Shown here: piece after piece, positions 24,581 through 35,439 of the stretch
How the letters are laid out: each line of letters opens with the position of its first letter
How positions within the stretch are numbered: position 1 is the first letter of the stretch
Assembly: GCA_963932245.1 (NCBI GenBank)
Contig: OZ010742.1
Span: 115,553,563 to 115,617,562 of the forward strand
Reading direction: 5' to 3'
Source of the DNA: Tachinus rufipes
Taxonomy: Eukaryota > Arthropoda > Insecta > Coleoptera > Staphylinidae
Length of the DNA stretch: 64,000 nt
Position numbers and translations under genes: made by a program
The notes under the pieces: model-generated
The model's input: only the letters and a program-made list of their open reading frames with translations
What the model was told of the DNA's origin: nothing
Databases searched by the model: none

Positions 24581-24806
24581 TTAAATAAAATAATTTAAAA
24601 AAAATCAGAAAAAAAGCAATCAAGTTTAGGCAACCATGACAAATAATATTACAAATCTATAAAAACTAAAACATTCAATAACCTATTGATCAATATAAAC
24701 TTTATTGAGAGTAGCAATTGCATATAAAACCGTCTCAGCCAGCGGTAAATCTTCCTGTAATCAAAATTATGCAATGCAAAAAACCCACAAACACAAGAAA
24801 CCCTAA

Positions 24807-24839
24807 CATTTATATCCAAATTAAGTTTGGATATAAATG
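24807..24839. repeat. Perfect 14-bp inverted repeat, 5-base loop
   Basis: CATTTATATCCAAA at 24807-24820 pairs exactly with TTTGGATATAAATG at 24826-24839. The surrounding DNA (24581-25479) holds no recognised gene. The minus-strand open frame covering it is hydrophobic and unidentified. Confidence 0.9.
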
Positions 24840-25479
24840 CTAAGAATATACAAAAAAAAAATATTTTAGAATAGGACTCAAAAATCTTTGAATGTTGCTC
24901 TATCTTATTAACCTGCAAGTAAATAGAAGACGCACCAACAAAAAACAACACAATAAAACTGTAGCAACACGAAAGGATAGCACGGATACAAGTACTCAGT
25001 AAACCAAAACAAAAAAAAAAACAAAGCTAAAAATTAGAACAATAATTTTCTTAACACAAACCTACACACAACATATGTCGTATAAGTCTATACCAAACAA
25101 ATTAGTTAAAATAAGACTTACAAGAGAAAGTTTAAAAAATAATAAACCCAGGTAATGTTATAAAAATAATGTTGAAAAGCAGAGTACTCCAAAAAGTAAA
25201 AACAGGAAAAAAAAACAGGCTGCTTTGAATGTATAGTATACCTTTATGGTGATTCCAAAAAGTACAGTAAGATAAAATTGTTTAGTTTGTATACCGTACT
25301 GCACTACCCGCACAGAACTTGCATACTACTCAAAAAGAAAAAAAAATTAACCAATATTTATAAAAAATTCACTATATGTTCTACTCGTATTTTTTTTCTT
25401 ATTAGCTGCTTTGCGTTTGCTTTTTTATCACAACACTTTGCTATCTGATTGGCTCATCTTATAATAGACCTCTAGATAA

Positions 25480-26390
25480 TGATGATGTTAGCATTTAAAC
25501 CGCATCCGTACTAATGGTTTTATATGCCCGCGCCACCATAATAGCCGTAACGCTGTTTTCATTTCGAATAGTTTGACTTGCGTCATGTTTTCCCCATATT
25601 GCTACTATTTTCATATAGCAACAAAGAAAATTGTGTTGAGAACAAAGCAAGTACATATGGTACCAGTTTCGGATACTCATTTTCTTCTCGACTAGACATA
25701 GATATAGTAACCTTTTGAAATCAACAAAATTTAAAAGGTTTGGCAGTTTTGGCACGTATTTTTGTCTTTTAAGTTTTTGCAGAAATTACACCGTGAGTAT
25801 ACTAAGCAAAGCTCATTTTGCTTGCACTTGAATGTAGTCAGCATCCGCTCTCTCGCTAAAGCTTTTCAGTAACTTTGTTGAGTTTTTTTTTGCACACCTT
25901 GTTGTTATTGGAAAGTAGTTTTTTTTTCTCTTTTTTTTAACCATATTGGTTTAGAAGTAGGTTAATAAAATGAAAAAAAACTAGCGTATGCTAATAATTT
26001 AATGCCAACGTTTCGATATTATCCTACTTCCAAACCATATTAATCAAAACAATTAAAAAGTCAAAATTCTTTTTTTTGTGCAGTGTTTTTATACTGTAAG
26101 TATAAGTGATGTATTGGTGGTTGCTAAAAATGTCTACCTCTGCAATTACCTAGCTTGTTACTCTATTCCAAATACTTTCCAATACAAATGTGACGTCAAT
26201 AACGCTAGTGCAAACGTGCCAACGCTTTCTTAAGCTGTTATTGTTTGGCCTAATACCTACGCTTGCTAGTAACTTAGCCTTGCTTGTATTGCAATTATGG
26301 CAAAATCTTTGTTGGAACAATAACTCTTATAAAAACCTTGCCGGAACTTCCATCAGATCTTGTGCCACATTGCATCTAATCTAACTTTTT
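25480..26390 (-). mobile_element. R1-like remnant with internal deletion
   Basis: Minus strand. Near 26390-26160, RPNNNSLRKRWHVCTSVIDVTFV resembles the R1 endonuclease end (PTFRR..SVIDVTFVS). Near 25660-25500, a conserved RT-tail tract reads VAIWGKHDASQTI followed by TAIMVARAYKTISTDAV, which corresponds to the R1 motif R...AYRTVSTDA. The two tracts are about 500 bp apart instead of well over 1 kb, so the RT core is missing. Between them sits an imperfect inverted repeat. The RT-tail call is firmer than the endonuclease call. Confidence 0.55.
25944..26042. repeat. Imperfect inverted repeat inside the R1-like remnant
   Basis: ATATTGGTTTAGAAGTAGGT near 25944 pairs imperfectly with the reverse complement of ATCCTACTTCCAAACCATAT near 26021-26040. 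Arms are about 24 bp and the spacer about 50 bp. It could be a small foldback insertion in the region where the RT core is missing. Confidence 0.6.
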
Positions 26391-27599
26391 TGTCTAAATA
26401 ATAAAAAAATCTTTAGTTGATACACTTACACTAAAGCTGCACGATAGTGTCGGGTTTCTACTAATTAAAAACCACCTCTGCTACATGTAGGACTGCTTAG
26501 ATTTTGTACCAGCTAGCAGTAGGTTTTTCATCTCAAGCTATTGACGCATAAAAGATAGGCTAATAGTAGTTTGATTATTATCCTCAATTGTTTCTAAAAC
26601 AATCATTTTATTTAATATTGCTTATGACTATCCTCAGTGATATAAAGGTGTTTTGAGTAAAAGTTGTTAAACTCTTTGTCAACTACTCGTAGAACTAGGA
26701 AAGTAAACACACCAACTCTCTGCATAAAAGCTTCTTCTTCAAAAAATGAAGTGGAGTTTTTTACTCCGTAAGGGTCCACAACTAAAACTCATCCAACATT
26801 ACACAAAAATTTTGACCAACATAATTACTAGTGTGTCTTTTGTCTCAAACACCTACGGGTAGTTGCTAGACTAAACGGCGGATACTCATAAAACCGAGAA
26901 AATGAGCTGACCCATCCTTTGCTTTGGCACCAGAAATCATTAGCCGCTTAGAAGCAAAGACGCCATTCCTAAAAATGATGTGAAGTAGCAGTACAGTAGT
27001 ACATAGTAAAGAGCCACGGAGAAGACTTATCCAACGTTGACAAGAAATCTTGGCTGATATAAATGTACCTATTCTCTTAAACTGCACCATCTTAAAACTT
27101 TGGATAAAGAATAAACTACTTAGATTACACAATATAAGGTATATGTGGTGCAACTTGGACAATTACTTATCAAACTGAGCTGAAAGAGAGTAGGAGCCCC
27201 ACCGGGTAACTGCCGGTGCCTACTCGTATGGCATTGGTCTCTTAGTGGCAGTCCTGTTTCTTAATAATTAGAGTAAATATTGTTGTTGTGCTTAAAAACT
27301 TACCTTTAAACTAGACAAAATAACACTTTGCATGTATGACCCAATAGCACCGTCCCTCTAGCCACAGGCCAGTGTGGGTATAACCCTCAACTAAGGTTTG
27401 ATAGCAAGGTATCCTTGCTGACAAAGAATTAGCTTCTGTAAATATTAAAGTTATAAGCCATGAAGCCATAAAGCATGGATGAATGCAGATCAAACTTGCA
27501 AAGTATTAAAAACTCATAGTTTAAACGCTTAGTATAGCAGATAAGCATGTCAATCAAGCTCCTACCACGCTAAGGAAAAGCGTACGTGCCTCCCCTCAG
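26391..27599. other. Unassigned moderately GC-balanced segment
   Basis: No coding motif was recognised, although composition is less AT-skewed than neighbouring spacers. A short hairpin-capable segment (CACCGG, 7 bases, CCGGTG) occurs near 27198-27216. It may be an untranslated region of one of the R1-like elements. The minus-strand ORF at 26866-27162 has no domain I can identify. Confidence 0.35.
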
Positions 27600-28750
27600 G
27601 CTTGTCCTTCCGTGCAAGAGTATAGTATTTTTTACCATTTTTCAGTCCTTTTCTAAATCCATATTGTCTTTTAGTAAATCTTTCCTTGACTTAAATTTCT
27701 CTGTTTAGTCTAACATTAGTCAAAATTTTCAGCATTTTTTAATTCGTGTTGAGGCTGCACAGGTGCTTGTACGCTGTTGGTTTGTTTTTGTGTTTTTTGT
27801 TCTTTTCAATTAGCACCAGCTTTTCTGTTTTTCAATTTGTAGGAAAACTCTTTATTGTAGTAAACTAATGATTAACTTAGTACATTTAGATGTTTGGGTA
27901 GTCGTTAAGAGCATACCAACCGCTACCTTGATTTGTAGTATTTTAACAAAAACGGCAATTTCCCCTTCATCGCTACTTCTACAAATAATTTGATAATCAA
28001 TTAATTTTTTTACCAGTACATTTAGAAAAGATTAAACTATGATATGTCGAAGTCTTTTAGTCAAATAATAGTTAGGAAATAGCAGAAAAAACTTCAATCA
28101 AATAAAAAAAAAAAATAAATGCGTTTTTCTGTATTTTTGAATGAATTGTGTTGCTATTTGCAAATATAATTTCACAAAAAAGACTTTGACATATCATAGT
28201 TTAATCCTTTCTAAATGTACTGGTAAAAAAATAAATCGATTATCAAATTATTTGTAGAAGCAGCGATGAAGGTGAAGTTTCCGTTTTTGTTAAAATACTA
28301 CAAATCAAGGTAGCGGTCGGTATAGTCTTAACCGCTAAGTGGTTAGAGTAAAGGCGCTGTCCGGTCCTGCAACTTTGTTTTTTATTCTTTTGCTTACCCT
28401 TAGGTTTTTCTCTTCTATTTAAAAGTCTTGATTGTTGTCGTGTCGACCATCGATATATCTCATTGTGTCACTGCGTCTCTGAGAAAGAGTTACTTTGCAA
28501 CTTTCAGCATATCATCGTCAATCAAAAATAATTCAACAACACAGTGGATTCATTAAACAGATCAGCTGCTTGATAATATCACTGTGTGGTAAAACTTGCA
28601 GCAGTTTTTTTATAAATTTTTGAAACCTAAAACCACCTCTGGTTTAGTTTTGTTTTTCCGTGTCATTTCTCTGCGGCTCGGTATGAATTTTTGTTTTGTT
28701 TTAAATTAATCTTTTTTTAGCGTTTTGGTATGTTTTCTTAGAAAACATCT
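27600..28750 (-). mobile_element. R1-like RT fragment, interrupted by a foldback element
   Basis: Minus strand. Near 28420-28350 is EIEEKNLRVSKRIKNKVAGPDSA-like sequence (the block before and into the GPDGIP motif). The reading resumes on the other side of the foldback with TNWKTEKLVLIEKNKKH-like sequence (27850-27810), KPTAYKHLCSLNT (near 27790) and FTKRQYGFRKGLKNG (near 27670), which are consecutive RT blocks in R1-type proteins. Roughly 25 codons of host sequence are not accounted for at the junction. Upstream (28430-28750) the frame is too decayed to read. Confidence 0.72.
27890..28350. mobile_element. Foldback element with about 165-bp arms
   Basis: The arms 27898-28067 and 28180-28345 are inverted copies of each other with few differences. 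Matching landmarks are CAAATCAAGGTAGCGG, CAAATTATTTGTAGAAG, TACATTTAGAAA and GATATGTC. The middle of about 110 bp is A/T-rich. There is no coding capacity. A single arm of the same family occurs at 48272-48413 inside another foldback element. The element sits in an R1-like ORF. Its terminal target duplication is not clear. Confidence 0.85.
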
Positions 28751-28839
28751 AGTCGCACGCTGCTAGGAAACATGAAGAAAAAACAGAGTCAATTAAATAA
28801 AAATTCAGATCAAAAAAACAAAATTTGGTTTGACCAAAA

Positions 28840-29640
28840 CATTCAAATAATAAAACACATAAGAAGAACATGTAAGCAGAAAAATCAATGACGGCACTGA
28901 CAAAACTTATGTCAAATACCAAAGGACCAAGTGAACCAAAAAAAAACTATTACCGAGTGTTGCACACTCTATTAGAGCCCAAATTTGGAATAGGACTATA
29001 AAATTTCAAAAATATTAAGACATGCTAAGCAGACTACAAAGAAGGCTAACCAATAAAGTAACCTGCTGCTATAAAACAATCTTAACCAAAGATATACTTG
29101 TGATAGCGTCAATAATGCCTAATAAATTTAAACAAAACAAAATAAAAAAAAACAAAAAAATTAAAGACAAAGTGGCAAGCCTCTTAGGAAAAAAATTCAG
29201 GCAAGGCAAAATAGACTAAAAGACTAAGAAAGAACGTTGCCAAATAGGCAATCAGAAAACAAGGAATCACGGATTATTTCTTAACCTAAGCCCTGAGCGG
29301 AAACGGAGATTTCAAGTTCTACTTCACTTGATTCCGCATCATCGAAGATAGAGTGTGCCAAAATAAAAAAATCCTAAACAGACCTTGTTTAAATGCAACA
29401 AATAAAACCTCAAAAAAAAAACTAAAGATGGAAATCAAAGCAACATTAACACCAAACAACATGATACACATCATGCTTAAAAACTTAGATTGCTGGCAAG
29501 CTATACAGAAATATGTGAATGAAGTTCTAATAGAGAAAAAATGAGACAACAACATCTAAGTTGCTTACATTGTCCAGGCGTGTATAAGATCTCGCCAAGT
29601 GGAGGGGATTTAGTGAATGAGAGCCCTACACTCAAGCTGA
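28840..29640 (+). mobile_element. R1-like element, ORF2 C-terminus and 3' UTR
   Basis: Plus strand. Readable in order: MTALTKLMSNTKGPSEPKK (near 28890), AQIWNRTIKFQKY (near 28980), the AYRTVSTEA-type tract QRRLTNKVTCCYKTILTKD then ILVIASIMP (29037-29120), the FLTGHG-type tract ALSGNGDFKFY (near 29300), and an open tail with IKATLTPNNMIHIML and NLDCWQAIQKYVNEVLIEKK ending in a stop at 29544. After that comes a GC-richer 3' UTR (GGAGGGGATTTAGTG near 29602). Upstream RT is absent, so this is a 5'-truncated copy, in the opposite orientation to the adjacent R1-like fragment. Confidence 0.8.
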
Positions 29641-31240
29641 ACGAGCTTCTACTAAAGCACAAAAAAAACTACATGTTGTTATACCTATTTTAGATGCAAC
29701 TTGTTCTTTTGTAAAGGAAAGTTCATCTCCGTCATTACTCCCATATGTTATCCTCAAATTTAAAACCCCGTCGCAGACTCTTTACGATAAAATTGCCAGC
29801 TATAAGAATGACCCTTCTTTGTTGTTGCTTGATACTTGTTCTAATGTTTTTAAGATATACTTTAAAGACGTTTAGAACGACGTTATTTCTAGTGTTATAA
29901 TTAGTTTGTCCACATTTGTCTATGCATATCCTATCTCTGCTTCGCTTCTTTATTGGCGTCTGTTATCAGAAAATTTTTAGAAACAATTTTTATAGTTGTA
30001 ATCTTTAGAAAGTTTATAAATTTTGGTAAATAGTTCAGCGGTTGAACTATGACAACTGCCATGTGTAAAGGTTGAGTTTTGTTCTTTTTTAGATCGTTAA
30101 GCACTCTCTTTTGCTTGTATGTTGCCTACTGAGTTGCGTATTAATGGCATCTACCCTAGCTGACAAAATCAGAAATGTGGTTTTGATTTGTCAGCACGAT
30201 TGATTTTGGTGGATAATTTTTTGCATGCTGGAGTTGTCTGCGGTAATAACTTTAGTTTTGTTGAAAATAGTTTTTTAGAACAATGACAGTATATCATTGT
30301 TAATTTTGCTTTCTAAGGTCAGTAAAGTAAAATTAATGCTATTTAGATTTCACAAAAAAAAAATTTTTATGAAAAAAGTTACCAAAGACAAAAGTCACAA
30401 TCAAAATTAGCCTCAGGCGTGATACTGATTAATATGTAAAGTTGTGGAGTAGAACGTTTTAAACACGGAATTTTTAGCATGCAAATCAAATGTTTTACTA
30501 CTTAACCGTATGTCCTACTTAAGCATAGTTTGCTTCAAGAAATTTAATGTATGTTGGCGACTCTTTTTTAATAATTATTGTAACTTTTTTAGTGTTTAGT
30601 TGCTCTTAGTTTGATTTAACTATATTGTAAACTAAGATTAATTAAAATTTTGGCTTACTTAAATATACTTAAATGAGTTAAAATTGGTTGTTACGTACTA
30701 TTATATATTTATTTAAACATAACTAACTAGACTAAAACTAAGAAAAAAGTAATGATGTGATATTGATAAAAGTTCCTAACTTGCTTGACTCCCATTCAAA
30801 CCATAATTTTTCGTGTATTTATGATTTCGACCAAACTGAAAAACATCAATTGCTACATGTCATCCTTTTTATACTCCGGAGATCTTATAATCTTAAACTA
30901 GGTAGGGAAGTTCATTACATAAAATTGCTGATCAATTTATTTTTTGTAGTCATCAAATAGTTCATACACATTTAGTATCATAATCCTAACAAATGTGAGG
31001 ACCTTGTTTGCCTAATGGTAAGCCCTGCATGCATGTATACATTACTACCATAATTTGTTTCTTCACTAATCCAATTAAATCAATATTAATTTCCAATTAA
31101 TAGTTTATACTCGACAAAACTTAACAGAACTAATGAAGTAATACGATTGTTAAATTAATGAATCCCATTTGATATTTCCTCTTTATATTTCTCATTATAT
31201 TTTAACGTCAATTTCCTACGCTATAACTATTTTAACCTGT
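29641..31240. other. AT-rich region, nothing recognised
   Basis: No transposon motif or RNA gene was recognised. The stretch 29640-30300 reads partly open on the plus strand but has no motif that I recognise. 30300-31240 is strongly AT-rich. Confidence 0.45.
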
Positions 31241-31272
31241 CTTGTCTTCAAAGGGATGGATGGTTTCATCTA

Positions 31273-31488
31273 TTAAAACCTAATAAAAGTTTCACTTATC
31301 AAAAAAATCTCACCGGTGTTTGCTTCCAGGCGAACCCAATCCGCCTCCACGCTTCCAACCTCTAACAAAATATGATTTTTTGCGTGCGCGTTCGTCGAAT
31401 GCCACGCATTTCCTGCCGACGGATCGGGGCAATTTATTTTGAATAATGGGGCGAGATTGACTGTCGAACGGTGTATTTCGGGACCCAT
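31273..31488 (-). CDS. Exon-like ORF of unknown function
   Basis: A 71-codon minus-strand frame in a stretch clearly richer in G and C than the flanking kilobases, with balanced codon use and ordinary amino-acid composition (INCPDPSAGNAW, ILLEVGSVEADWVRLEANTG). A consensus-like splice donor (ACCG followed by GTGAGA) lies where the composition changes back to AT-rich, near 31314. An acceptor is less clear (TTTAG near 31498, followed by an in-frame stop). The VRLEANTGEIFL ending vaguely recalls a cadherin strand, but this is weak. On the plus strand there is also a good acceptor (TTTGCTTCCAG near 31320-31330), so the coding strand is not certain. No family is assigned. Confidence 0.35.
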   Translation of the reverse strand: MGPEIHRSTVNLAPLFKINCPDPSAGNAWHSTNAHAKNHILLEVGSVEADWVRLEANTGEIFLISETFIRF

Positions 31489-31499
31489 ATGTTACCTAA

Positions 31500-34089
31500 A
31501 TTATATGCGCGTCTTAATGCGTTTTTGTTCCGAAAATATAACTTTCCGAGAAATGGGAGTTTAAATTTGAAATAAATTAGTTTGGATAAGTTTAGGGAGA
31601 AAAAATCGATCAATTTTTAAATATATAATGATTTTATATAATATATAATTTATAAAAATTTATGAGTAAAAATAAATAAAAAATTGTTTCAATAAATTAA
31701 ATATTTAAACTCTATTAATTAACTATACAGGTTATTAAGTTATTCATTTATATTATTCAAAATGCTTTAATGGTACAAATGCACTTTAGCTGTTAATTTA
31801 ATTTTGCATTAAATTCAGTAATATTTAATGTTTTTGTTGCATTAATTTTCATCAAAATTGTTTCAATTTTTGAATGCATATTTCATAAAAATGTATATAA
31901 ATGGAATGCGAACAGTAGTTATAAAACGTATTTTATTGATTTTAATAATCCCATCTATGAAACAAAAAAAATGAATATGTATGATTTGGTTTCAATAAAG
32001 TGGAAAAGTAATGTTTGAAACTAAAGCACGTTTTATAGTTAAAATTCAAAACAATGTCAATAAATAGAATACTTATAGATACTTTAAAAATATTTACAAC
32101 TAGTGAATTTTTTTTATTTTTATACATATTGCTTAAATAACTATTATAATCATAAAACAACATCATATTGTACTACAATATTTTAAATCTTTTTTGAGAT
32201 TTGTACCTATAGTTCCATCTCGCAACAAATTATTAGTTTGGTTCTTCAAATTGGTTGCCTAGGGTATGCTTTCTCTATAAAGGCAATTATAATACTCTTC
32301 TAGTCTGTAAATTTATATATTTTATTAACTCATAATTTTTAGAACTCTATTATCACAATGCATAAATTCTCCGTATTTTTCAATTAATCATTAAGAGACG
32401 CTAATGTCGTACATTTAATACCTTAAATTTTATTTTTTTTATATTTAAGTTTGCCGCTCAAAGATGTACTATTAAGTCAAGACTATTGTGATGTTTTTTC
32501 TGTGGTAAAAAATACAATTAATGTGTCTGCTAAGATAAACCATTCTCCATATTTATATCACAAAGCGTAGCTCCAATTACAATTCTGTAACCTTTGCAAA
32601 CCAAAATTAAAATTTCCTCGACACTCTCAGACATTCAAATGAGTATCAATTTCGGATTAATGTTTCTTATTCCAACCCCATTAGTCAGTCCGCTGAATGA
32701 TACAACATTCTTTTTTATCAAAGAAATCCCCCATCAAAGCTCGCGCCTCCTATTTTTACCCACTTAAAATAAATGAGCGCCCCTCTTACAAAGAAATTTA
32801 TCATAATTATAGCACAGAATAGATAATTAACTTCTAGATATCTGTCGATTAATTAATAATATTTTAGTAATTAATTTAATTGCAATTGAATAACAATTAT
32901 TGTTTAAACTTTAATTAATACCAGATTAATTATGTTGATCGATGTAATTGGAACGTGATTAAATTGTTTTTAGTTGTAATTATTTTTGTTGTTTAGGGGA
33001 CCTGTGTGAATAGCGTTAATTAAATGTGGATCGCATTGCCGGCATTCTTGTAAAGTTTCCTGTGTGATTTTTATCGAAAGCGAAATATTAAAGAATTTAA
33101 TTTTAATCGATTTATAACATAATCGAAAGTAAATGTTGAGAGTAATTTTTAATTATATATTAATTAATAAAATATGTGTGTATATAATTCGGAGAAATTT
33201 AACATATTAAAGGCCTAGAACCTATCTGTTTATATTGTTAATCAATCAATAGAGAAATAAATATTAATTAAATTAGCTTGATAGAAATTTGATTAAGTTT
33301 TCAACACCGACTTTGATTTAAGCTCAGTTATATTATACTGATATAATATTCATTACAGAAACCTAATTTTTTTAATAATGTCGTCATTTCATAGCACAAA
33401 AAATAGAAACAACCAATGAATCAATTCACTCATACAAACAAATTAATGTGTATAAAAGATAACTTAAAATGATTCAAGTTTAAAATTTGTTTAGATTTTT
33501 ATAATTTTGATATTTAAGAAGATTAGACTGTGAAGTGTTTTCGTTTTTAGATTGTAACTTCAGTTCAAAACGACACAATTTAAAAATGATTGTTTTTAGA
33601 CAACACCATAAATCTTTTACAAGATAAAATAATATTCGTTTATATATCAGAACTATATTTTCTATAAAATAACAGAACTTGCAAGCATTAAATTTAAAAC
33701 GCAGATACAAACTTACAACGTAAAAGATTTACAAAAATAACAATATTTTTACTTAAATAAGCTAAGCCCAAAAAAACAATTAAAATTGACAAATTTAAAA
33801 TGTAGAGCTCATACGCGAGTAGTCGTCAAAAACTGAAAGAGGTCTAGGTAGCAGTAGTAGTAGTAGTAAAGTATGGTGGATTTAGAGTAGATTATTGCAA
33901 GTGTTTGTTGATACAAAGCGGTCTAAACGTATTGATAATTCAACGATCTCAAAAGTGAATAAAACAAAAACTAGGCTAACTAGGCTAGTACATTAACCAA
34001 AGGTGACAAAATAGTTATTAAAATTGATTAACACAAAATTTTGCACTTTTAATAGATATTTCTAGACAAAAATTTCATTTCATTTTTTT
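31500..34089. other. AT-rich region rich in TAATTA motifs
   Basis: No coding motif. 32780-33000 is dense in ATTAAT/TAATTA words of the kind bound by homeodomain proteins, but such words are expected often in DNA this AT-rich. A short (AGT)n tract lies near 33848-33868. Otherwise nothing is recognised. Confidence 0.4.
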
Positions 34090-34289
34090 TTAATTTTTTA
34101 AGTGATTGTCTGTTCTTAATATTGACCATCATATTGGCTCTTTCAAACGCATTGTCAGCTATCCAGAAAGTTGGTTCGCAAAATCAACTTCTTAAGTTTT
34201 TTTTAACTGTGTATGTTTAAGGCTTTTCTAAATGTGTATTACAACTAACATAAGGGATAACATGCACATCTGCTTCACTCCGCGTAAGT

Positions 34290-34975
34290 TTTTACTCTGT
34301 TCACAAACAAACACAAAACTAGGTACAAAAATAATTTCTAGATTTGGCTAAAAAAAGTCTTAACATATTTATTACATTGCTTAATCAGTAATTCAGTCCT
34401 CTTCTAAAAATATTCTGAAGATTTGTCGTAAAAATGCTTCAAATCAGCAGTTTTTACCTCTTCATTGTCAAAAAATTGTCTACCCCAAAAGTTTTTTTTT
34501 TTATTTTAAAAACAGCAAATAGTAGCTAAGGGCTAAGTCTAGACTGTAAGGGAAATAGTCAATTTTTTGAATGCCGCATTCTCTTATAGCAATTTGAGCA
34601 ACCTCAGCGGTATGCAACAACCTGACTCCTTTTGTTTAACGCTCTACCCGAATTTTTTCCCTAAACCTATGTAACAAGGTAGCATAGACGCCATTCGCAA
34701 TGGTATTTCTTTCTTTAAAAACAACCATGAAAATGCTCTCACAATCCCAAAAGATTGTGGCCATGATCTTTTTAAGTAAGTCATCTTCTATAAACTTATA
34801 GCCCATTTTAAACCTTTTGGCCTATTCTTTTACAGTAAAATACAAAGGTAAATTTTCACCATAGACGCTATCCATTTTTTGGTTAATTTGAAGAGAAGTA
34901 AGCCTTTCTAATGTAAAGAACTTGATGATCGCTCGGTATTCAATTTTTTGCAAATTTGACACAGTTGAAACCTAA
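34290..34975 (-). pseudogene. Mariner-family transposase with internal deletion
   Basis: Minus strand. The N-terminus reads QKIEYRAIIKFFTLERL, then YGENLPLYFTVKEWAKRF-like and FIEDD, the usual helix-turn-helix half. It jumps directly to MATIFWDCESIFMVVF and YATLLHRFREKI, then LLHTAEVAQIAIRECGIQ and PYSLDLALSYYLLFL, and ends with FYDKSSEYF and CNKYVKT. The part between FIEDD and MATIFWD is missing, and with it the first catalytic Asp. LLHDNAPAHT-type residues are shortened to LLHTAE, so the second Asp is missing too. Only the third (LDLA) remains. Clear terminal repeats were not found. This is a mariner family different from the other three in the window. Confidence 0.82.
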
Positions 34976-35439
34976 CAATGACTGTCAAGATATCACTACA
35001 AGACCAATTAAAAAAGAAAGTTAAAATTGCAACATGTACGTTTATAAAGCATCACGCTTTACTGACAATATTTGACATTTGGTCGTCTGAAGTTTTTAGA
35101 AATGCAGTAAACCAATAATTTATAACGGTTACACAATAAAGTATTCTATTTTATTCTGTATGTATATTCTTTGCTAAGGTCTCAATCTGTTGTGGTTTCA
35201 ATTGTTTTTATTTTATATTCAAAATTTTATTTTTTTATTCTTTTTTTATTTTAAAATAAATTTAAATTGTATGTGTTTCAGTTGCTTTTCAATTTTCTTA
35301 TTCTATCCATTTTTGTTCTGGGTGTCGTTGGTTATATTGCTTAGTCAACATTCTAAAACTAAAGACATTAATGAAAAAAATGATGTCTTCTTAATTTTAA
35401 AAATATTGCATAAACTAGTTTGATATTGGCTAAATCATA

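Noticed and set aside
24649..24951. 100-codon minus-strand ORF
   Set aside because: Hydrophobic, AT-driven, with no motif, and it overlaps a perfect inverted repeat. I see no support for a gene.
32780..33000. Homeodomain-binding enhancer
   Set aside because: Dense TAATTA words are expected by chance in DNA this AT-rich. No other supporting signal is visible.
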